Source of the DNA: Candidatus Arsenophonus triatominarum
GTDB lineage: Bacteria > Pseudomonadota > Gammaproteobacteria > Enterobacterales > Enterobacteriaceae
NCBI RefSeq assembly: GCF_001640365.1
Contig: NZ_LWMI01000016.1
Coordinates: 372,001 to 436,000, forward strand
Direction of reading: 5' to 3'
Length of the DNA: 64,000 bases
Positions 1 to 12,490 of this stretch are shown here, piece by piece. Both the position numbers and the translations under genes were made by a program. The notes beneath the pieces were generated by a model. The model was given only the letters and a program-made list of their open reading frames with translations, had not been told where the DNA came from and did no database searches. How positions within the stretch are numbered: position 1 is the first letter of the stretch; each line of letters begins with the position of its first letter.

Positions 1-999
1 ATCAAGTGTATAACCTACGGCAAGTTTTGCTGCAACCTTAGCAATAGGAAAACCGGTTGCTTTAGATGCCAAGGCCGAAGAACGTGATACTCGTGGATTC
101 ATTTCAATAACAATTAAGCGGCCAGTTTTAGGATTTACGGCAAATTGAACATTTGAACCACCAGTTTCTACACCAATTTCTCGCAACACCGCCATCGATG
201 CATTGCGCATGATTTGATATTCTTTATCAGTTAAAGTTTGAGCGGGTGCGACAGTGATAGAATCTCCCGTATGGATCCCCATTGCATCGACATTTTCAAT
301 AGAACAGATAATGATGCAATTATCATTTTTGTCACGCACCACTTCCATTTCATACTCTTTCCAACCAATCAGCGATTCATCTATCAATAATTCGTTGGTC
401 GGTGAAAGATCTAAACCTGTCAGACAAATATCTTCAAACTCTTCACTGTTATATGCAATACCACCACCCGAGCCGCCCATAGTAAATGAAGGGCGAATAA
501 TACATGGGAAACCTACTTTTGCTACTACGCCTAACGCTTCTTCCAGGGAATGAGCAATTCCTGAACGTGCAGTTTCAAGGCCAATTTTCTTCATTGCTTT
601 ATCAAATCGCTGACGATCTTCTGCCTTATCAATTGCATCAGCAGTTGCGCCAATCATGGTAACAGCAAATTCTTTTAATACGCCTTTACGCTCTAATTCT
701 AAAGCACAGTTTAAAGCAGTTTGCCCTCCCATCATAGGCAAAATCGCATCAGGACGTTCTTTTTCAATAATTTTGCGTACCACTTCCCACTGAATCGGCT
801 CAATATAAGTAGCATCAGCTAGATCCGGATCCGTCATGATTGTCGCCGGATTGGAATTAACTAAAATAACTCGATAACCCTCTTCACGTAGTGCTTTACA
901 CGCTTGTGCACCTGAATAATCAAATTCACAAGCTTGGCCAATAACAATTGGACCCGCACCTAAAATCAGGATGCTTTTGATATCTGTCCGCTTCGCCAT
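1..999 (-). CDS. carB: Carbamoyl-phosphate synthase large subunit, N-terminal 333 codons (runs off window)
   Basis: Makes carbamoyl phosphate from bicarbonate, ATP and CarA-delivered ammonia for pyrimidine and arginine synthesis in the cytosol. The translation from an ATG at 999 begins [19 protein letters not shown] and reads without a stop to base 1. It contains the ATP-grasp landmarks of the carboxyphosphate domain, such as [19 protein letters not shown] and [10 protein letters not shown]. The family is about 1070 residues long, so roughly two thirds lies beyond the left edge. Its start lies 13 bases downstream of the carA stop, as expected for a carAB operon. The gene has no ORF-internal defect in the visible part. 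Confidence 0.97.
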   Translation of the reverse strand, partial: MAKRTDIKSILILGAGPIVIGQACEFDYSGAQACKALREEGYRVILVNSNPATIMTDPDLADATYIEPIQWEVVRKIIEKERPDAILPMMGGQTALNCALELERKGVLKEFAVTMIGATADAIDKAEDRQRFDKAMKKIGLETARSGIAHSLEEALGVVAKVGFPCIIRPSFTMGGSGGGIAYNSEEFEDICLTGLDLSPTNELLIDESLIGWKEYEMEVVRDKNDNCIIICSIENVDAMGIHTGDSITVAPAQTLTDKEYQIMRNASMAVLREIGVETGGSNVQFAVNPKTGRLIVIEMNPRVSRSSALASKATGFPIAKVAAKLAVGYTLD

Positions 1000-1012
1000 T
1001 TTTTGCTCCTGA

Positions 1013-2179
1013 TCAATCAACTTGAGTATCTAAATTTGTTTGATGATATTTTTTAATCAATTCAATAAAATAATCAAATAGGGATTCTGCATCTTTAGGG
1101 CCTGGACTTGCTTCGGGATGCCCTTGAAATCCAAATACAGGCTTCTCGGTATGATGTATGCCTTGTAAACTTCCATCAAACAGTGATTTATGGGTCACGC
1201 GCAATTTGTCAGATAATGTTGCTTCATCGACTGCAAAACCGTGATTTTGTGTGGTGATCATGACGCGATTATTAACTAAATCTTTTACTGGATGGTTACC
1301 GCCATGGTGGCCAAATTTCATTTTAACGGTATCAGCCCCACTGGCTAATGCCAGTAATTGGTGACCTAAGCAAATACCAAAAATAGGTATTTCTGTTGTT
1401 AAAAACTGTTTAATTGCTTTAATTGCATAATCACAGGCTGCTGGATCACCCGGGCCATTAGAAAGAAAAATGCCATCAGGTGCCATTTTTAATACTTCAT
1501 CAGCCGCTATTGTTGCTGGCACAACCGTCAAATAACAGCCACGATCAACGAGTAAACGTAAAATATTTCGTTTAACACCAAAATCATAAGCAACGACATG
1601 ATAAGGCAGTTGCTCCCGTGCCTTAGTTGCCGATAATCCATCGGCACCAAGATGCCAACTCTGTTGCTGCCAAGTATAAATGTCTTTAGTAGCAACTTCT
1701 TTAGCTAAATCCAGCCCTTTTATTCCACCAAATAACTTAATTTTTTCTAATGCCAAATCGATGTATAAATTTTCACCAGTAATAATGCAACCATTTTGCG
1801 CGCCTTTTTCCCTTAATAGCCGCGTAAGCTTACGGGTATCAATATCAGCAATGGCGACTGTTTTATGGCGTTTTAAATAATCAGATAAACTATCTTTTCC
1901 ACGAAAGTTACTATAAATTAACGGTAAATCACGTATAACAAGCCCTTGGGCATGAATGATGGCGGACTCTTCATCATCTGGGTTAATTCCTGTGTTTCCA
2001 ATATGGGGATAAGTGAGTGTAACAATTTGGCGGGAGTAGGAAGGATCAGTGAGAATTTCTTGATATCCAGTTATTGATGTATTAAAAACTACTTCTCCAA
2101 CAGCAATTCCTTCAGCCCCAATGGAATGACCATGAAACTGGGTTCCGTCTTCCAGAACCAATATAGCTGGCTTAATCAA
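1013..2179 (-). CDS. carA: Carbamoyl-phosphate synthase small subunit (glutaminase), UUG start
   Basis: Glutamine amidotransferase subunit that hydrolyses glutamine and channels ammonia to CarB. An upstream ATG exists at 2218, but I place the start at the TTG at 2179. GGAGGG (2184-2189 on this strand) lies 4 bases before it, and the protein then begins (M)[16 protein letters not shown], which aligns with enterobacterial CarA; E. coli carA also starts with UUG. This gives 388 residues, against about 382 in the family. The class I amidotransferase nucleophile elbow GICLGHQ is present, and the catalytic His/Glu motif reads GHPEASPGP. It is the first gene of the carAB operon. Confidence 0.96.
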   Translation of the reverse strand: MIKPAILVLEDGTQFHGHSIGAEGIAVGEVVFNTSITGYQEILTDPSYSRQIVTLTYPHIGNTGINPDDEESAIIHAQGLVIRDLPLIYSNFRGKDSLSDYLKRHKTVAIADIDTRKLTRLLREKGAQNGCIITGENLYIDLALEKIKLFGGIKGLDLAKEVATKDIYTWQQQSWHLGADGLSATKAREQLPYHVVAYDFGVKRNILRLLVDRGCYLTVVPATIAADEVLKMAPDGIFLSNGPGDPAACDYAIKAIKQFLTTEIPIFGICLGHQLLALASGADTVKMKFGHHGGNHPVKDLVNNRVMITTQNHGFAVDEATLSDKLRVTHKSLFDGSLQGIHHTEKPVFGFQGHPEASPGPKDAESLFDYFIELIKKYHQTNLDTQVD

Positions 2180-2211
2180 AATACCCTCCAGAAGAATAAA
2201 AAATGACGTAT

Positions 2212-2249
2212 TGAGCATATTTATTCATGCGTAAGCCAATAAATTCGTG
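2212..2249 (-). promoter_or_regulatory. Candidate tandem ArgR boxes upstream of carA
   Basis: Read toward carA there are two imperfect 18-bp ARG-box-like sequences. The first is CACGAATTTATTGGCTTA (2232-2249) and the second is CATGAATAAATATGCTCA (2212-2229), separated by 2 bp. The left half-sites (C/TGAAT plus AT-rich centre) fit the consensus well and the right half-sites fit poorly. Paired boxes spaced 2-3 bp apart are the known ArgR operator form, and carAB is an arginine-regulated operon in enterics. The assignment is by eye only. Confidence 0.35.
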
Positions 2250-2580
2250 CCAAAATGGAATTTAAGCAAATTTTTGACAAATTGTGCGTATTCTAATGAT
2301 GAGAAGAGTGATTGTCTAGTAAAAAATAATTTTTTATTGCTTTTTTAGTTAATTTATAATAAAAAATCAATGTAACTAGTAAAATGATAAATTATCTTAG
2401 CAAAATAATCGATTGCATAGCATAATAATTGTAAAAGTATGGTTTAGATAAATTTCATTATAGTAAATGCGCAAAAAATCATCTTAAGTCAATAAAATTT
2501 TTATTTTAAATAATAGAAATAAAAGTTATCAAATAAAAAACTTAATAACGGCCAGAAAAAAATCACAAATTTAAAATTAA
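2250..2580. other. Gene-free AT-rich spacer between dapB and carA
   Basis: About 330 bases, strongly AT-rich, with no credible ORF or RNA seen. It must contain the carAB promoter(s), but I could not pick a convincing -10/-35 pair. Confidence 0.6.
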
Positions 2581-2613
2581 TTTTTATTTATCAAACGAAT
2601 AGATAAATAAAAA
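2581..2613 (-). terminator. AT-only hairpin after dapB
   Basis: A perfect 12-bp inverted repeat, TTTTTATTTATC (2581-2592) against GATAAATAAAAA (2602-2613), ends two bases from the dapB stop. It has a 9-base loop and no GC core. Its position suits a dapB terminator, but an all-AT stem would be weak. Confidence 0.4.
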
Positions 2614-2614
2614 A

Positions 2615-3439
<825 letters not shown>

Positions 3440-3531
3440 TTATCTCTCTTGGTTAAAAGCAGATTAAATATCCTGAGTTCGATAAGATTAACATTCATCC
3501 TAGCTTAACGCTTACAACAACCGTCAGTGAC

Positions 3532-3557
3532 AAAAAAAAGCCATTAAAGTTGGCTTA
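3532..3557 (-). terminator. Rho-independent terminator of the ribF-ileS-lspA-fkpB-ispH operon
   Basis: On the minus strand, stem AAGCCA/TGGCTT (3551-3556 with 3538-3543) with a 7-base loop is followed by at least six T. It lies 61 bases past the ispH stop. Confidence 0.85.
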
Positions 3558-3617
3558 ATTAATAGATAAATTGCTGCACTAAAAAATTCATTTAATAAAA
3601 TACCAAAATAGCTATTA

Positions 3618-4568
3618 TTATATTTGCTTGATTCCAACACGTAGCTCTTTTGGTACTTCAAAAACAATATTTTCTTCATGACCAGCAAGTTCGATCATTT
3701 CACTGGCACCTAAAACCTTTAAACGTTCAATAACCTGACGAACAAGAATATCTGGTGCAGATGCGCCAGCAGTAAGCCCAATAATCTGCATATTTTCCAG
3801 CCAATCTTCTTGAATATCATCAGCAGAGTCAATCAGGTAACCCTGCTTGCCTGCTCTTTGAGCCAATTCAGCAAGACGATTGGAATTAGAAGAATTTTTA
3901 GAGCCGACAACTAGTACAATATCAGCCTTATTAGCCAATTCACGCGCTGCTTCCTGACGATTGGTTGTCGCATAACAGATATCATCTTTGCGTGGCCCGA
4001 TAATATTTGGAAAACGAGTATTTAGCGCGTCAATAACATGAGCAGTATCATCAACCGATAAGGTAGTCTGGGTCATAAAACAGAGGTTATTTTCATCTTT
4101 TACTTGTAATTTCCAGACATCCTCCGGCGATTCAACCAGATACATACCTCCAGCCGGATTATTATATTGCCCCATTGTGCCTTCTACTTCAGGATGCCCA
4201 ACATGACCAATTAAAATCGCTTCTTTACCTTTACGACTGGCACATACAACTTCCATGTGTACTTTAGTCACCAATGGACAAGTTGCATCAAATAACATGG
4301 TCAGATGACGTTGCTTAGCTTCCTGCCGAATTGCTTGAGAAACACCATGTGCAGAAAAGATCAAAATAGCACCATCAGGGACTTCAGAAATTTGTTCAAT
4401 AAAAATCGCACCACGTTGCTGTAAATTGTCAACCACATAGCGGTTATGGACAACTTCATGACGAACATAAATCGGCGCACCATAAAGCGCCAGTGCTCTA
4501 TCAACAATACTAATTGCCCGATCAACACCTGCACAGAAACCCCGAGGGTTAGCCAGCAATATTTGCAT
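3618..4568 (-). CDS. ispH: 4-hydroxy-3-methylbut-2-enyl diphosphate reductase
   Basis: Last step of the MEP isoprenoid pathway; an iron-sulfur enzyme giving IPP and DMAPP. It has 316 residues, identical in length to E. coli IspH. The three cluster cysteines are visible in NPRGFCAG (Cys12), DATCPLVTK (about Cys96) and [10 protein letters not shown] (about Cys197). The start overlaps the end of fkpB by 20 bases, implying translational coupling. It is the last gene of the operon. Confidence 0.97.
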   Translation of the reverse strand: MQILLANPRGFCAGVDRAISIVDRALALYGAPIYVRHEVVHNRYVVDNLQQRGAIFIEQISEVPDGAILIFSAHGVSQAIRQEAKQRHLTMLFDATCPLVTKVHMEVVCASRKGKEAILIGHVGHPEVEGTMGQYNNPAGGMYLVESPEDVWKLQVKDENNLCFMTQTTLSVDDTAHVIDALNTRFPNIIGPRKDDICYATTNRQEAARELANKADIVLVVGSKNSSNSNRLAELAQRAGKQGYLIDSADDIQEDWLENMQIIGLTAGASAPDILVRQVIERLKVLGASEMIELAGHEENIVFEVPKELRVGIKQI

Positions 4569-5019
4569 TTAATTCCTCCCATTTCGGGCCAATGTCCAAC
4601 ACTTCAATGTTAAAAATGATATTCTGAGCCGCTAATGGGTGATTAAAATCAACAGTGATAGACTCTTCCGTCACTGCTGTTACGATCCCTGGCATTTCAC
4701 TGCCATTTATCGTGGTAAATAATATGATGGCACCGACTTCAGGTATACCGACCTGAATAAAATCTTTTGGCATAAAGTATTGGATCATATCTGGGTTTGG
4801 TTTACCAAAAACGTCCTCTCCGCCTAAAGTAAATGTCTTTTTTTCACCAACACTTAAACCAATTAATTGTTTTTCAAGTACTAGCGAGAGGCTTTTATCG
4901 CCAAGGCGAAAAAGTACCGGTTTATCCTGATTATAGGTTGAATCAGCAATTGAACCATCCTCAAGCTTGATCGTGAAATGCAGCAACACGGCACTATTTG
5001 CTTGTACTAAGGTTAACAT
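4549..5019 (-). CDS. fkpB: FKBP-type peptidyl-prolyl isomerase FkpB (SlpA)
   Basis: Cytosolic SlyD-like prolyl isomerase/chaperone. It has 156 residues, against about 149 in E. coli. The start aligns with the family ([15 protein letters not shown]). Hallmarks are [15 protein letters not shown], the GLSVGEKK turn, [14 protein letters not shown] and the C-terminal [10 protein letters not shown]. It lies between lspA and ispH as in enterics, overlapping ispH. Confidence 0.95.
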   Translation of the reverse strand: MLTLVQANSAVLLHFTIKLEDGSIADSTYNQDKPVLFRLGDKSLSLVLEKQLIGLSVGEKKTFTLGGEDVFGKPNPDMIQYFMPKDFIQVGIPEVGAIILFTTINGSEMPGIVTAVTEESITVDFNHPLAAQNIIFNIEVLDIGPKWEELNANIAG

Positions 5020-5080
5020 GACAATAAAAACCCACTGTTAGAAATAAATCAACCTGTTATCAACGTAAACGAACGATAAA

Positions 5081-5581
5081 CTAAGATCCACTCGCTTTTT
5101 TATCTGCATTGATAAAACTGTCGAGAATGATGAGTGCCGCACCAATACAAATCGCCATATCCGCAATGTTAAATGTTGGCCAATGCCAGTCACCAACATA
5201 AAAATCAATAAAGTCAACTACGAAGCCATGGACTAAGCGGTCGCACAAATTCCCTAGTGCTCCACCAATAACTAATGCATAAGCAATATTACTCAATTTT
5301 TTATTCACGCTTTGGCGATACATCATTACGATAAGCACCACACAAATGACAATCGCAACAAAGGCAAAGAACCAACGCTGCCATCCCCCTTTATCAGCTA
5401 GAAAACTAAATGCTGCACCAGTGTTTTGAGCATAAGCCAAATTGAAATAAGGCATTAATGGTATCGACTCATATAATTGAAAATTATTCAAAATGAGTTG
5501 CTTACTACCAAGATCAACAATTAATATCACAACCGTTAACCATAACCAGCGTAAGCCAGTAGAGCAAATAGGATTTTTCAT
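5081..5581 (-). CDS. lspA: Lipoprotein signal peptidase (signal peptidase II)
   Basis: Inner-membrane aspartyl protease that removes signal peptides from prolipoproteins. It has 166 residues (E. coli 164) with four hydrophobic segments. The catalytic Asp motifs are [15 protein letters not shown] and FNIADMAIC. The start ATG overlaps the ileS stop by one base (TAATG), indicating coupling. Confidence 0.96.
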   Translation of the reverse strand: MKNPICSTGLRWLWLTVVILIVDLGSKQLILNNFQLYESIPLMPYFNLAYAQNTGAAFSFLADKGGWQRWFFAFVAIVICVVLIVMMYRQSVNKKLSNIAYALVIGGALGNLCDRLVHGFVVDFIDFYVGDWHWPTFNIADMAICIGAALIILDSFINADKKASGS

Positions 5582-8400
5582 TAGGCAAACTTACGTATTT
5601 CACCGTTACCGGCTACATTAGTAACACAGCGGCCGCATAATTCTGCATACTCCGCCTCCCGACCAATATCCGTTGCATAATGCCAACACCGAGGACATTT
5701 ATCACCTTCCGCCTGCTGGAAAGCAATTTTCAATCCACTCAGTTCACTATTCTGTGCCTGAACTGGAGCTTGGCTAATATAAATTACTTTAGCCTGTGAA
5801 GTTAACAATACAAAACGTAACTCATCACCTAAACGATTAAGTATTTCAGCCAGTTCTGTATCAGCATATAAAATCACTGTGGCCTCCAACGAGCTGCGGA
5901 TAAGTTTGTCTGCACGCGCTTGTTCGAGAACTTTATTAACCTCACTACGGATAATTAATAACTTATTCCAAAATTCACCATTAAGCGTTTCATTAACATC
6001 CAAGCCAAACAAGTCAGCATAATATTCCTCAGTAAAGACATATTTGCTCTGTCTAGCAGCAGGCAATTGCTGCCAAATTTCATCGGCCGTGAAAGAAAGG
6101 ATCGGCGCAATCCAGCGTACCAATGCTTCTATGATATGAAATAAGGCTGTTTGACAACTACGACGTGCCAAGCTATCACTTTTTGCCGTATATTGACGAT
6201 CTTTTATAATATCTAAATAGAAAGAACCCATTTCAACTGAACAAAACTGCATCAAACGCTGAACGACTGCATGAAAATCATAATTAGCATAATGCATAAC
6301 GATTTCCGCTTGAGCGGCTTTCGCCCGCCCTACTGCCCAGCGATCTAATATCACCATATCTTCTGGTTTAACTTGATGTGAAGCAGGATCAAAACCGTTC
6401 AAATTGGCTAATAAGAAGCGTGCTGTATTACGAATACGCCGATAGCTGTCGGCAGAACGTTTTAAAATCTCATTTGAAACAGCAATTTCACTAGTATAGT
6501 CGGTTAAAGCAACCCATAGCCGTAGAATATCAGCCCCTAAATCATTCATGACGTCTTGTGGGCTAATGGTATTACCCAAAGATTTTGACATTTTACGGCC
6601 TTGTCCATCAACCGTAAAACCGTGGGTTAATACTTCTCGATAAGGCGCTTTTCCTTTCATCGCAGTTGATAGCATTAGAGACGACATAAACCAACCACGA
6701 TGTTGATCAGAGCCTTCCAAATATAAATCAGCAGAATGGCCTTTAAATTCAGGACGAACATCTACAACGGCATAGTGTGTAGAACCAGAATCAAACCAGA
6801 CATCAAGCGTATCGGGGACTTTAACATAATCAGCAGCATCACTTCCTAATAGGGCAACGGGGTCAAGATCCCACCACGCCTGGATACCTGCTTTTTCAAC
6901 ATGTTTAGCGACTTCTTCAATCAATTCTAACGTCCGCGGATGTAATTCTTCTGTCTGCTTATGCACAAATAATGCCATCGGCATACCCCAGGTGCGCTGA
7001 CGAGAAATACACCAATCTGGACGATTTGCAACCATAGATTCAATCCGGCTTTGTCCCCAATCTGGGATCCATTTAACCCCGTTAATCTCTTTTAGCGATT
7101 GTTCACGTAAACCATTTTTTTCCATACTGACAAACCACTGAGGTGTGGCACGAAAAATAATCGGTGTCTTATGCCGCCAGCAACAAGGATAACTATGCTG
7201 TAATATTTCTTTATGTAGCAATGCCCCTTTTGCCGCTAAAAGTTCGATAATTAATTCATTTGCTTTAAATACAAAAACACCATCCAAACCAGGATAAGTA
7301 TTAGGTAAATAACAACCATTTGGACCGACGGGATCTGCTATTTCAAGTTTATATTTCTGCCCAACAATATAATCATCCGGACCATGGCCTGGTGCCGTAT
7401 GTACAATCCCTGTACCCGCGTCTAAAGTAACGTGATCGCCTAAAATAACAGGCACATCGAAATTCATAAATGGGTGATGAAAGCGCAGTAATTCCAATTC
7501 AGAGCCATTACATTGTGCTAAAATTTGCCACTCTGTTGCTGCAATACGCTGCATTACTGTTTCAACCAGTGATTTTGCCAAAATTAAACATTCATTATTA
7601 TTGACTTTCACTAATTGATATTCAAAATCAGCGTTAACCGCAATCGCACGGTTGGCGGGTAACGTCCAAGGTGTTGTCGTCCAGATCACGGCTGAAACCG
7701 GCAAAGCCGACGATTTTACGCCAAATTTACTATAAACAGCGTTAGCATCCACCGCGCTAAAACGTACATCAATGGAAGGTGATGATTTATCATAATATTC
7801 AACTTCCGCTTCCGCTAAAGAAGAACCGCAAGCAGTACACCAATGAACCGGTTTAGCACCTTTCACTAAGTGGCCATTTTCAATCACTTTACCTAACGCA
7901 CGAATAATATTGGCTTCGGTACTAAAATCCATGGTTAAATAAGGCTGTTCCCAATCACCAAGTACGCCCATTCTGATAAAATCAGCTTTCTGGTCCTCAA
8001 TTTGTTCTTTGGCATATTTGCGACACTCTTCACGAAAAACAGCTGCAGAGACCTTGTCACCGGGTTTACCAATAATTTGTTCAACTTTATGTTCAATTGG
8101 CAAACCGTGACAATCCCAACCAGGAATATATGGCGAATCAAATCCGGCCAGTCCTTTAGATTTAATGATAATATCTTTGAGAATTTTATTAACTGAGTGA
8201 CCAATATGAAGACTACCATTTGCATAGGGAGGACCATCATGCAGTATAAACATCTGTTTGCCTGTTTTGGCCTGGCGAATAGCTTGGTACAACCCTTCTT
8301 TATACCAACGGGCTAACATTTGTGGTTCTCGTTTAGCGAGATCACCGCGCATAGGGAACCCTGTTTTCGGTAAATTCAGGGTATTTTTATAGTCACTCAT
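5581..8400 (-). CDS. ileS: Isoleucyl-tRNA synthetase
   Basis: Class I synthetase charging tRNA-Ile. It has 939 residues (E. coli 938). The HIGH motif LHIGHSVNK is near residue 64 and KMSKS ([10 protein letters not shown]) near residue 603, with the CP1 editing domain between them. The C-terminal zinc finger has two Cys pairs, [10 protein letters not shown] and ELCGRC. It lies 38 bases after ribF and overlaps lspA, the standard enterobacterial order. Confidence 0.98.
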   Translation of the reverse strand: MSDYKNTLNLPKTGFPMRGDLAKREPQMLARWYKEGLYQAIRQAKTGKQMFILHDGPPYANGSLHIGHSVNKILKDIIIKSKGLAGFDSPYIPGWDCHGLPIEHKVEQIIGKPGDKVSAAVFREECRKYAKEQIEDQKADFIRMGVLGDWEQPYLTMDFSTEANIIRALGKVIENGHLVKGAKPVHWCTACGSSLAEAEVEYYDKSSPSIDVRFSAVDANAVYSKFGVKSSALPVSAVIWTTTPWTLPANRAIAVNADFEYQLVKVNNNECLILAKSLVETVMQRIAATEWQILAQCNGSELELLRFHHPFMNFDVPVILGDHVTLDAGTGIVHTAPGHGPDDYIVGQKYKLEIADPVGPNGCYLPNTYPGLDGVFVFKANELIIELLAAKGALLHKEILQHSYPCCWRHKTPIIFRATPQWFVSMEKNGLREQSLKEINGVKWIPDWGQSRIESMVANRPDWCISRQRTWGMPMALFVHKQTEELHPRTLELIEEVAKHVEKAGIQAWWDLDPVALLGSDAADYVKVPDTLDVWFDSGSTHYAVVDVRPEFKGHSADLYLEGSDQHRGWFMSSLMLSTAMKGKAPYREVLTHGFTVDGQGRKMSKSLGNTISPQDVMNDLGADILRLWVALTDYTSEIAVSNEILKRSADSYRRIRNTARFLLANLNGFDPASHQVKPEDMVILDRWAVGRAKAAQAEIVMHYANYDFHAVVQRLMQFCSVEMGSFYLDIIKDRQYTAKSDSLARRSCQTALFHIIEALVRWIAPILSFTADEIWQQLPAARQSKYVFTEEYYADLFGLDVNETLNGEFWNKLLIIRSEVNKVLEQARADKLIRSSLEATVILYADTELAEILNRLGDELRFVLLTSQAKVIYISQAPVQAQNSELSGLKIAFQQAEGDKCPRCWHYATDIGREAEYAELCGRCVTNVAGNGEIRKFA

Positions 8401-8438
8401 CTAAATTTTCAGTTCCAATTTTCTGCTAAATATCTAAA

Positions 8439-9368
8439 TTATGACGACTGGAAGAATTGTCTCGCAGCCATCATATCCTTACCGATTTGCTGTCTTAATT
8501 TATCAATAGAAGCAAATCGCTGCTCGTTACGCAATTTTTTACGCAATACAACATCAATATGACGTCCATATATATCCATATGCACATCCATCAAATGAAC
8601 TTCAATTTGATGATCTACCCCATTCACGGTTGGCCGTGTGCCAATATTTGCCACTGCCTGCAATGGGTGATCGGCTAATCCATATACTTCTACCACATAA
8701 ACGCCTTTAACAGGCATGACTAAACATTTAAATGGTATATTCGCGGTTGGGAAACCGATCGCACTACCAAGCTGGCGACCATGTACCACTCGACCACTTA
8801 ATCGGTAAGGGTGTCCCATAAGATTCTCAGCAAGGGTAAGATTATCACTTAGCAGTGCTTGTCTGACAGCCGTACTACTAACTCGCTGGCCGGCGTCACA
8901 AAAACTTTCAGTATTGGCCACTTCAAAACCATATTGTTCCCCTGCCTCACGAAGATATTTAAAATCACCCTGTCTATTTTTGCCAAAGCGAAAATCATCA
9001 CCGATCGCCAAAAATTTAACCCCCAATTTTTCCACCAGCAATTGTGAAACAAAAGCCTGCGGTGTCAATGAAGCAAATGTTGGATTAAATTTAACACACA
9101 GTAAATAATCAACGCCATGTTCGGTAAAGTATTTTATCTTATCACGTAAACGCGTTAAACGTGCTGGCGCATTTGCGCCCAAAAAAAACTCCAATGGTTG
9201 AGGTTCAAAAATCATGACCATCGTTGGCAGCCCGAGACGCTCACTCTGTTGTTTTAAATGTTTCAATAATGCCTGATGCCCTCGATGAACAGCATCAAAA
9301 TTGCCAATAGTCAACACACAACCATGATGATATGCGCGAATATTATGTATACCACGTACTAACTTCAT
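8439..9368 (-). CDS. ribF: Bifunctional riboflavin kinase/FAD synthetase
   Basis: Makes FMN and then FAD. It has 309 residues (E. coli 313). The N-terminal nucleotidyltransferase motif TIGNFDAVHRGHQ is at about residues 21-33. The C-terminal flavokinase domain shows GRVVHGRQLGSAIGFPTAN. It is the first gene of the ribF-ileS-lspA-fkpB-ispH operon, divergent from rpsT. Confidence 0.97.
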   Translation of the reverse strand: MKLVRGIHNIRAYHHGCVLTIGNFDAVHRGHQALLKHLKQQSERLGLPTMVMIFEPQPLEFFLGANAPARLTRLRDKIKYFTEHGVDYLLCVKFNPTFASLTPQAFVSQLLVEKLGVKFLAIGDDFRFGKNRQGDFKYLREAGEQYGFEVANTESFCDAGQRVSSTAVRQALLSDNLTLAENLMGHPYRLSGRVVHGRQLGSAIGFPTANIPFKCLVMPVKGVYVVEVYGLADHPLQAVANIGTRPTVNGVDHQIEVHLMDVHMDIYGRHIDVVLRKKLRNEQRFASIDKLRQQIGKDMMAARQFFQSS

Positions 9369-9625
9369 AATCTGCTCAATATAATAAAAATTGCTGGATT
9401 ATACCGCTTACTACCCTGAAGGTTAAGTCACCATTTGATTAATATTTATAACAAAGATAATAAATGGTTGTTTGTCAGTAAAAAAATACTTAATCTAACC
9501 ACTTTCCTACAATTTCATCCGGTTTTTCACATTTAAAACTGTATTCGCACTCAGTAAACTGATAAAATCCTAGGTCATCACAACAGATCGCATTGCTGTA
9601 CACGATGCTCATTTACACAAATTCA
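9369..9625. other. ribF/rpsT divergent spacer
   Basis: No ORF with coding character. It should contain the ribF promoter, and an additional rpsT promoter may exist. Only the rpsT promoter annotated next was convincing. Confidence 0.5.
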
Positions 9626-9654
9626 TTGACAAATGAAGGTTAAAAAGGCATATT
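9626..9654 (+). promoter_or_regulatory. rpsT sigma-70 promoter
   Basis: A perfect -35 TTGACA (9626-9631), a 17-base spacer and -10 CATATT (9649-9654) lie 51 bases before the rpsT start. A GC-rich discriminator (CCTCGACC) follows, as is common for ribosomal protein genes under stringent control. Confidence 0.7.
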
Positions 9655-9704
9655 CCTCGACCTTTAGATTGTCCTCGATAGAATAAATATTTGGGAGTTG
9701 AACC

Positions 9705-9965
9705 TTGGCTAATATCAAATCAGCTAAGAAACGTGCTATACAATCAGAGAAACGCCGTCAGCATAATGCTAGCCGTCGTTCTATGGTGCGTACTTTTATC
9801 AAAAAAGTTTATGCCGCTATCGTCACTGGCGATAAAGAAGCAGCACAAAAAGCATTTAACGACATGCAACCTATTGTTGATCGCTATGCTAGCAAAGGCT
9901 TGATCCACAAAAATAAAGCTGCACGTCATAAAGCAAATTTAGCAGCGCAAATCAAATCAATGTAA
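9705..9965 (+). CDS. rpsT: 30S ribosomal protein S20, UUG start
   Basis: Binds 16S rRNA during 30S assembly. It has 86 residues (E. coli 87): [20 protein letters not shown], rich in Lys and Arg. The start is TTG at 9705 with GGGAG (9693-9697) 7 bases upstream. E. coli rpsT also uses UUG, where it matters for autoregulation. It is transcribed divergently from ribF and followed by a strong terminator. Confidence 0.97.
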   Translation: MANIKSAKKRAIQSEKRRQHNASRRSMVRTFIKKVYAAIVTGDKEAAQKAFNDMQPIVDRYASKGLIHKNKAARHKANLAAQIKSM

Positions 9966-9983
9966 ATTTATTTTGATTTTGCT

Positions 9984-10011
9984 AAAAAACCGGCTGAAGC
10001 CGGTTTTTTTT
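9984..10011 (+). terminator. Bidirectional terminator between rpsT and nhaR
   Basis: Stem ACCGGC/GCCGGT (9989-9994 with 9999-10004) with a TGAA loop, flanked by an A-run and a T-run. It can therefore serve both convergent genes. Confidence 0.9.
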
Positions 10012-10028
10012 ATTATTAAAAATGGTTC

Positions 10029-10940
10029 TTATTGTTTATAAAAGCTTTGATCAAATAGACCAGAAAAATCCTTATTACAGACACGTTGTACTGCTGGATG
10101 CTGAATCATACGTTCAGCAAAAATAACATAATATTCTTCTTTTACTTTATCCATATGACCAATTTCAACCACTTCATTATCTAAAAAAATCTCACTAGCA
10201 TAGAGCGATGGCGCAACAAATATTGCGTTATGATACATGCCAAATGCTTTCATCAACGCAGCATCATCAAACTCACCCAGGATTTCTACCTGCAAATTAT
10301 TATTCTGGATCCAAGAAAGCAGGTGACGACCTAACATAGAACGCCGACCTGGGATCAATAATCGCCGCTCCTCTAGACACAGTGGAAAAGGTTTCTCTGG
10401 TATTGGTTTGCGACAGAAAAAACTAACGCCACACTCTCCAAGCTTGACGGAAAATAACCCTTCTTGTTGGGACGAATCAACCGGGCAATCAGATAAGATC
10501 ATGTCTAACTTATGTTGACTTAATTGCTCCAATAAAAGCTCGTGTGTCGATTCAAAACAGCGTAAATGGATCCGCTCATGCTCAACAATAGCTGTTTCAA
10601 GGACACGGCTTACCAGCCGTTTCGATAAAGCGTCAGCAACACCAACATCAAATAGCAAATTCGTTTCACGGCTATAATTAACAATATCTAGCATTTCCTG
10701 GCTTAGCACAAACATTTTATCAGCATAACGAAAAACCAGTTGCCCTAGTTCTGAAGGAACCAGCCCTCTGCCTTGCCTTTTAAATAATTTACCATTCAAA
10801 CGTTCTTCTAATGCCTTAATCTGACCTGTTATTGTCTGAGGCGTTAAATAAAGTTCTTCAGCGGCGCCAACAACCGATCCCTCTTTACAAACATGCCAGA
10901 AGTAATAGAGATGATTAAAATTGAGATGCGACACTCTCAT
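10029..10940 (-). CDS. nhaR: LysR-type activator of nhaA, NhaR
   Basis: Sodium-responsive transcription activator of the Na+/H+ antiporter gene. I choose the ATG at 10940, preceded by AAGGA at 6 bases, over an upstream ATG/GTG region. This gives 303 residues (E. coli 301). The N-terminal winged helix reads [11 protein letters not shown] and [20 protein letters not shown], followed by a LysR substrate-binding domain. It lies downstream of nhaA on the same strand with about 175 bases between, as in the enteric nhaAR operon. Confidence 0.95.
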   Translation of the reverse strand: MRVSHLNFNHLYYFWHVCKEGSVVGAAEELYLTPQTITGQIKALEERLNGKLFKRQGRGLVPSELGQLVFRYADKMFVLSQEMLDIVNYSRETNLLFDVGVADALSKRLVSRVLETAIVEHERIHLRCFESTHELLLEQLSQHKLDMILSDCPVDSSQQEGLFSVKLGECGVSFFCRKPIPEKPFPLCLEERRLLIPGRRSMLGRHLLSWIQNNNLQVEILGEFDDAALMKAFGMYHNAIFVAPSLYASEIFLDNEVVEIGHMDKVKEEYYVIFAERMIQHPAVQRVCNKDFSGLFDQSFYKQ

Positions 10941-11116
10941 ATCGATTCCTTTTTGTACCACCGATAACTGTTTATATTCGTTATTTTCTGAACACCAGAA
11001 GATAAGCGATTCATTTCATTTTACCTAAATAAGATACTCTCGCTACAAAAATAAAATATTGTATCGCGAACACAAAAATACTATTTATTTCACGTAAATA
11101 TAACTTAAAATTAACG

Positions 11117-12310
11117 TTATCCTGCCTGATTAGCTGTTTTAGTGCTAATTGGCTTTTTAGGTAATACACTATTCAATAATAATAATCCTAAGATAGCAGC
11201 TAGCGTCGAACCGATTAGGATCCCCAATCGTGCATAAGTACTAAAATTATCTAAACCTTCAAATGCTAAACTGGCAATAAAAATTGACATGGTAAAGCCA
11301 ACACCACAGAGTACTGAAACAGCAAATATCTGCTTAAGGTTAATTTTGGCGGGTAATTTTGCAACACCTAATTTCAACGCAAGCCAACTAAACAGAAAAA
11401 TACCTGTTGGTTTACCAATTAATAAGCCTAACGCGACACCGATCGGTAAAGCACTGGCAAAATTAGTTAGGGTAACACCATCAAGTTGTATGCCTGCATT
11501 AGCAAAGGCAAATAATGGCAAAATTAAATAAGCAACCCAAGGATGTAAAAGATGTTCTAATTGTTCAGAGGGTGAATTATTTTGTCCCCCTTTAAGCGGT
11601 ATCAAAAAGCCCACAATGACACCAGCTAACGTTGCATGAATACCTGATTTTAATATACAGACCCATAAAATGATGCCAACAATCAAATAAGCAGAAGTAT
11701 TTTCAACTTTACGCCAATTCATCCATATTAATACCAATAAAGAAAGCATAGCTAACCCTAATGCCATGATAGAAACAGATTTAGTATAAAAGAGAGCAAT
11801 GATGATAATCACGCCAAGATCATCAATAATCGCCAATGCCAGTAGAAATACTTTTAACTCTGTTGGTACACGTTTACCTAATAGCGCCATGATACCCAAT
11901 GCAAATGCAATATCTGTCGCCGCTGGGATCGCCCACCCCTGCAGGGCAATTTCATCATTCGCATTAAAAAATAGATATACCAGAGCAGGTAATAACATAC
12001 CGCCTACCGCAGCAACAGCGGGAAATATTGCTTTATCACGACCGTCTAACGAGCCTTCTATCAGTTCTCGTTTAACTTCCAGGCCAACAACCAAAAAGAA
12101 AATGGCCATTAAACCATCGTTGATCCACAATAAAAAAGGTTTATCAATATCTAATACGCTGATTTTAACCGCAATGGGAATATTAAGAAATTGCTGGTAA
12201 ATACCTTGCAATGGTGTATTAGCCATAATCAAAGCTAAGATGGTAGCAATAATTAACAGCCCCCCACTTGCTGCTTCTAACTTTAAAAACCGTCGTATAA
12301 TTGCTGTCAT
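11117..12310 (-). CDS. nhaA: Na+/H+ antiporter NhaA
   Basis: Inner-membrane electrogenic antiporter (2 H+ in for 1 Na+ out) for sodium and alkaline-pH tolerance. The chosen ATG at 12310 has GAGG about 8 bases upstream and gives 397 residues (E. coli 388). An in-frame upstream ATG at 12376 would add 22 unlikely residues. About 12 hydrophobic helices are present. The ion-binding pair Asp-Asp is seen in [19 protein letters not shown] and the discontinuous helix IV in [11 protein letters not shown]. Confidence 0.96.
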   Translation of the reverse strand: MTAIIRRFLKLEAASGGLLIIATILALIMANTPLQGIYQQFLNIPIAVKISVLDIDKPFLLWINDGLMAIFFLVVGLEVKRELIEGSLDGRDKAIFPAVAAVGGMLLPALVYLFFNANDEIALQGWAIPAATDIAFALGIMALLGKRVPTELKVFLLALAIIDDLGVIIIIALFYTKSVSIMALGLAMLSLLVLIWMNWRKVENTSAYLIVGIILWVCILKSGIHATLAGVIVGFLIPLKGGQNNSPSEQLEHLLHPWVAYLILPLFAFANAGIQLDGVTLTNFASALPIGVALGLLIGKPTGIFLFSWLALKLGVAKLPAKINLKQIFAVSVLCGVGFTMSIFIASLAFEGLDNFSTYARLGILIGSTLAAILGLLLLNSVLPKKPISTKTANQAG

Positions 12311-12490
12311 TACTATAACCTCAGTGTTAATTAGCTTAATTAATTTTATGCTAATACATACAATTCGGAAAACCATTTTTTTTAACGTAAATAATTCGTT
12401 TATACCGAGTGGTTACTAACTATTTTGACGCTATTAAGCCGATTAGCTATTTAAAATTAGGTTAACATTGAAAAACAATTAGTTAATCTT

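Noticed and set aside
254..553. 99-codon plus-strand ORF at the left edge
   Set aside because: It lies wholly antisense to carB, which has a full-length family match.
11289..12200. Two long plus-strand ORFs opposite nhaA
   Set aside because: Antisense shadows of a conserved membrane protein gene; no ribosome sites.
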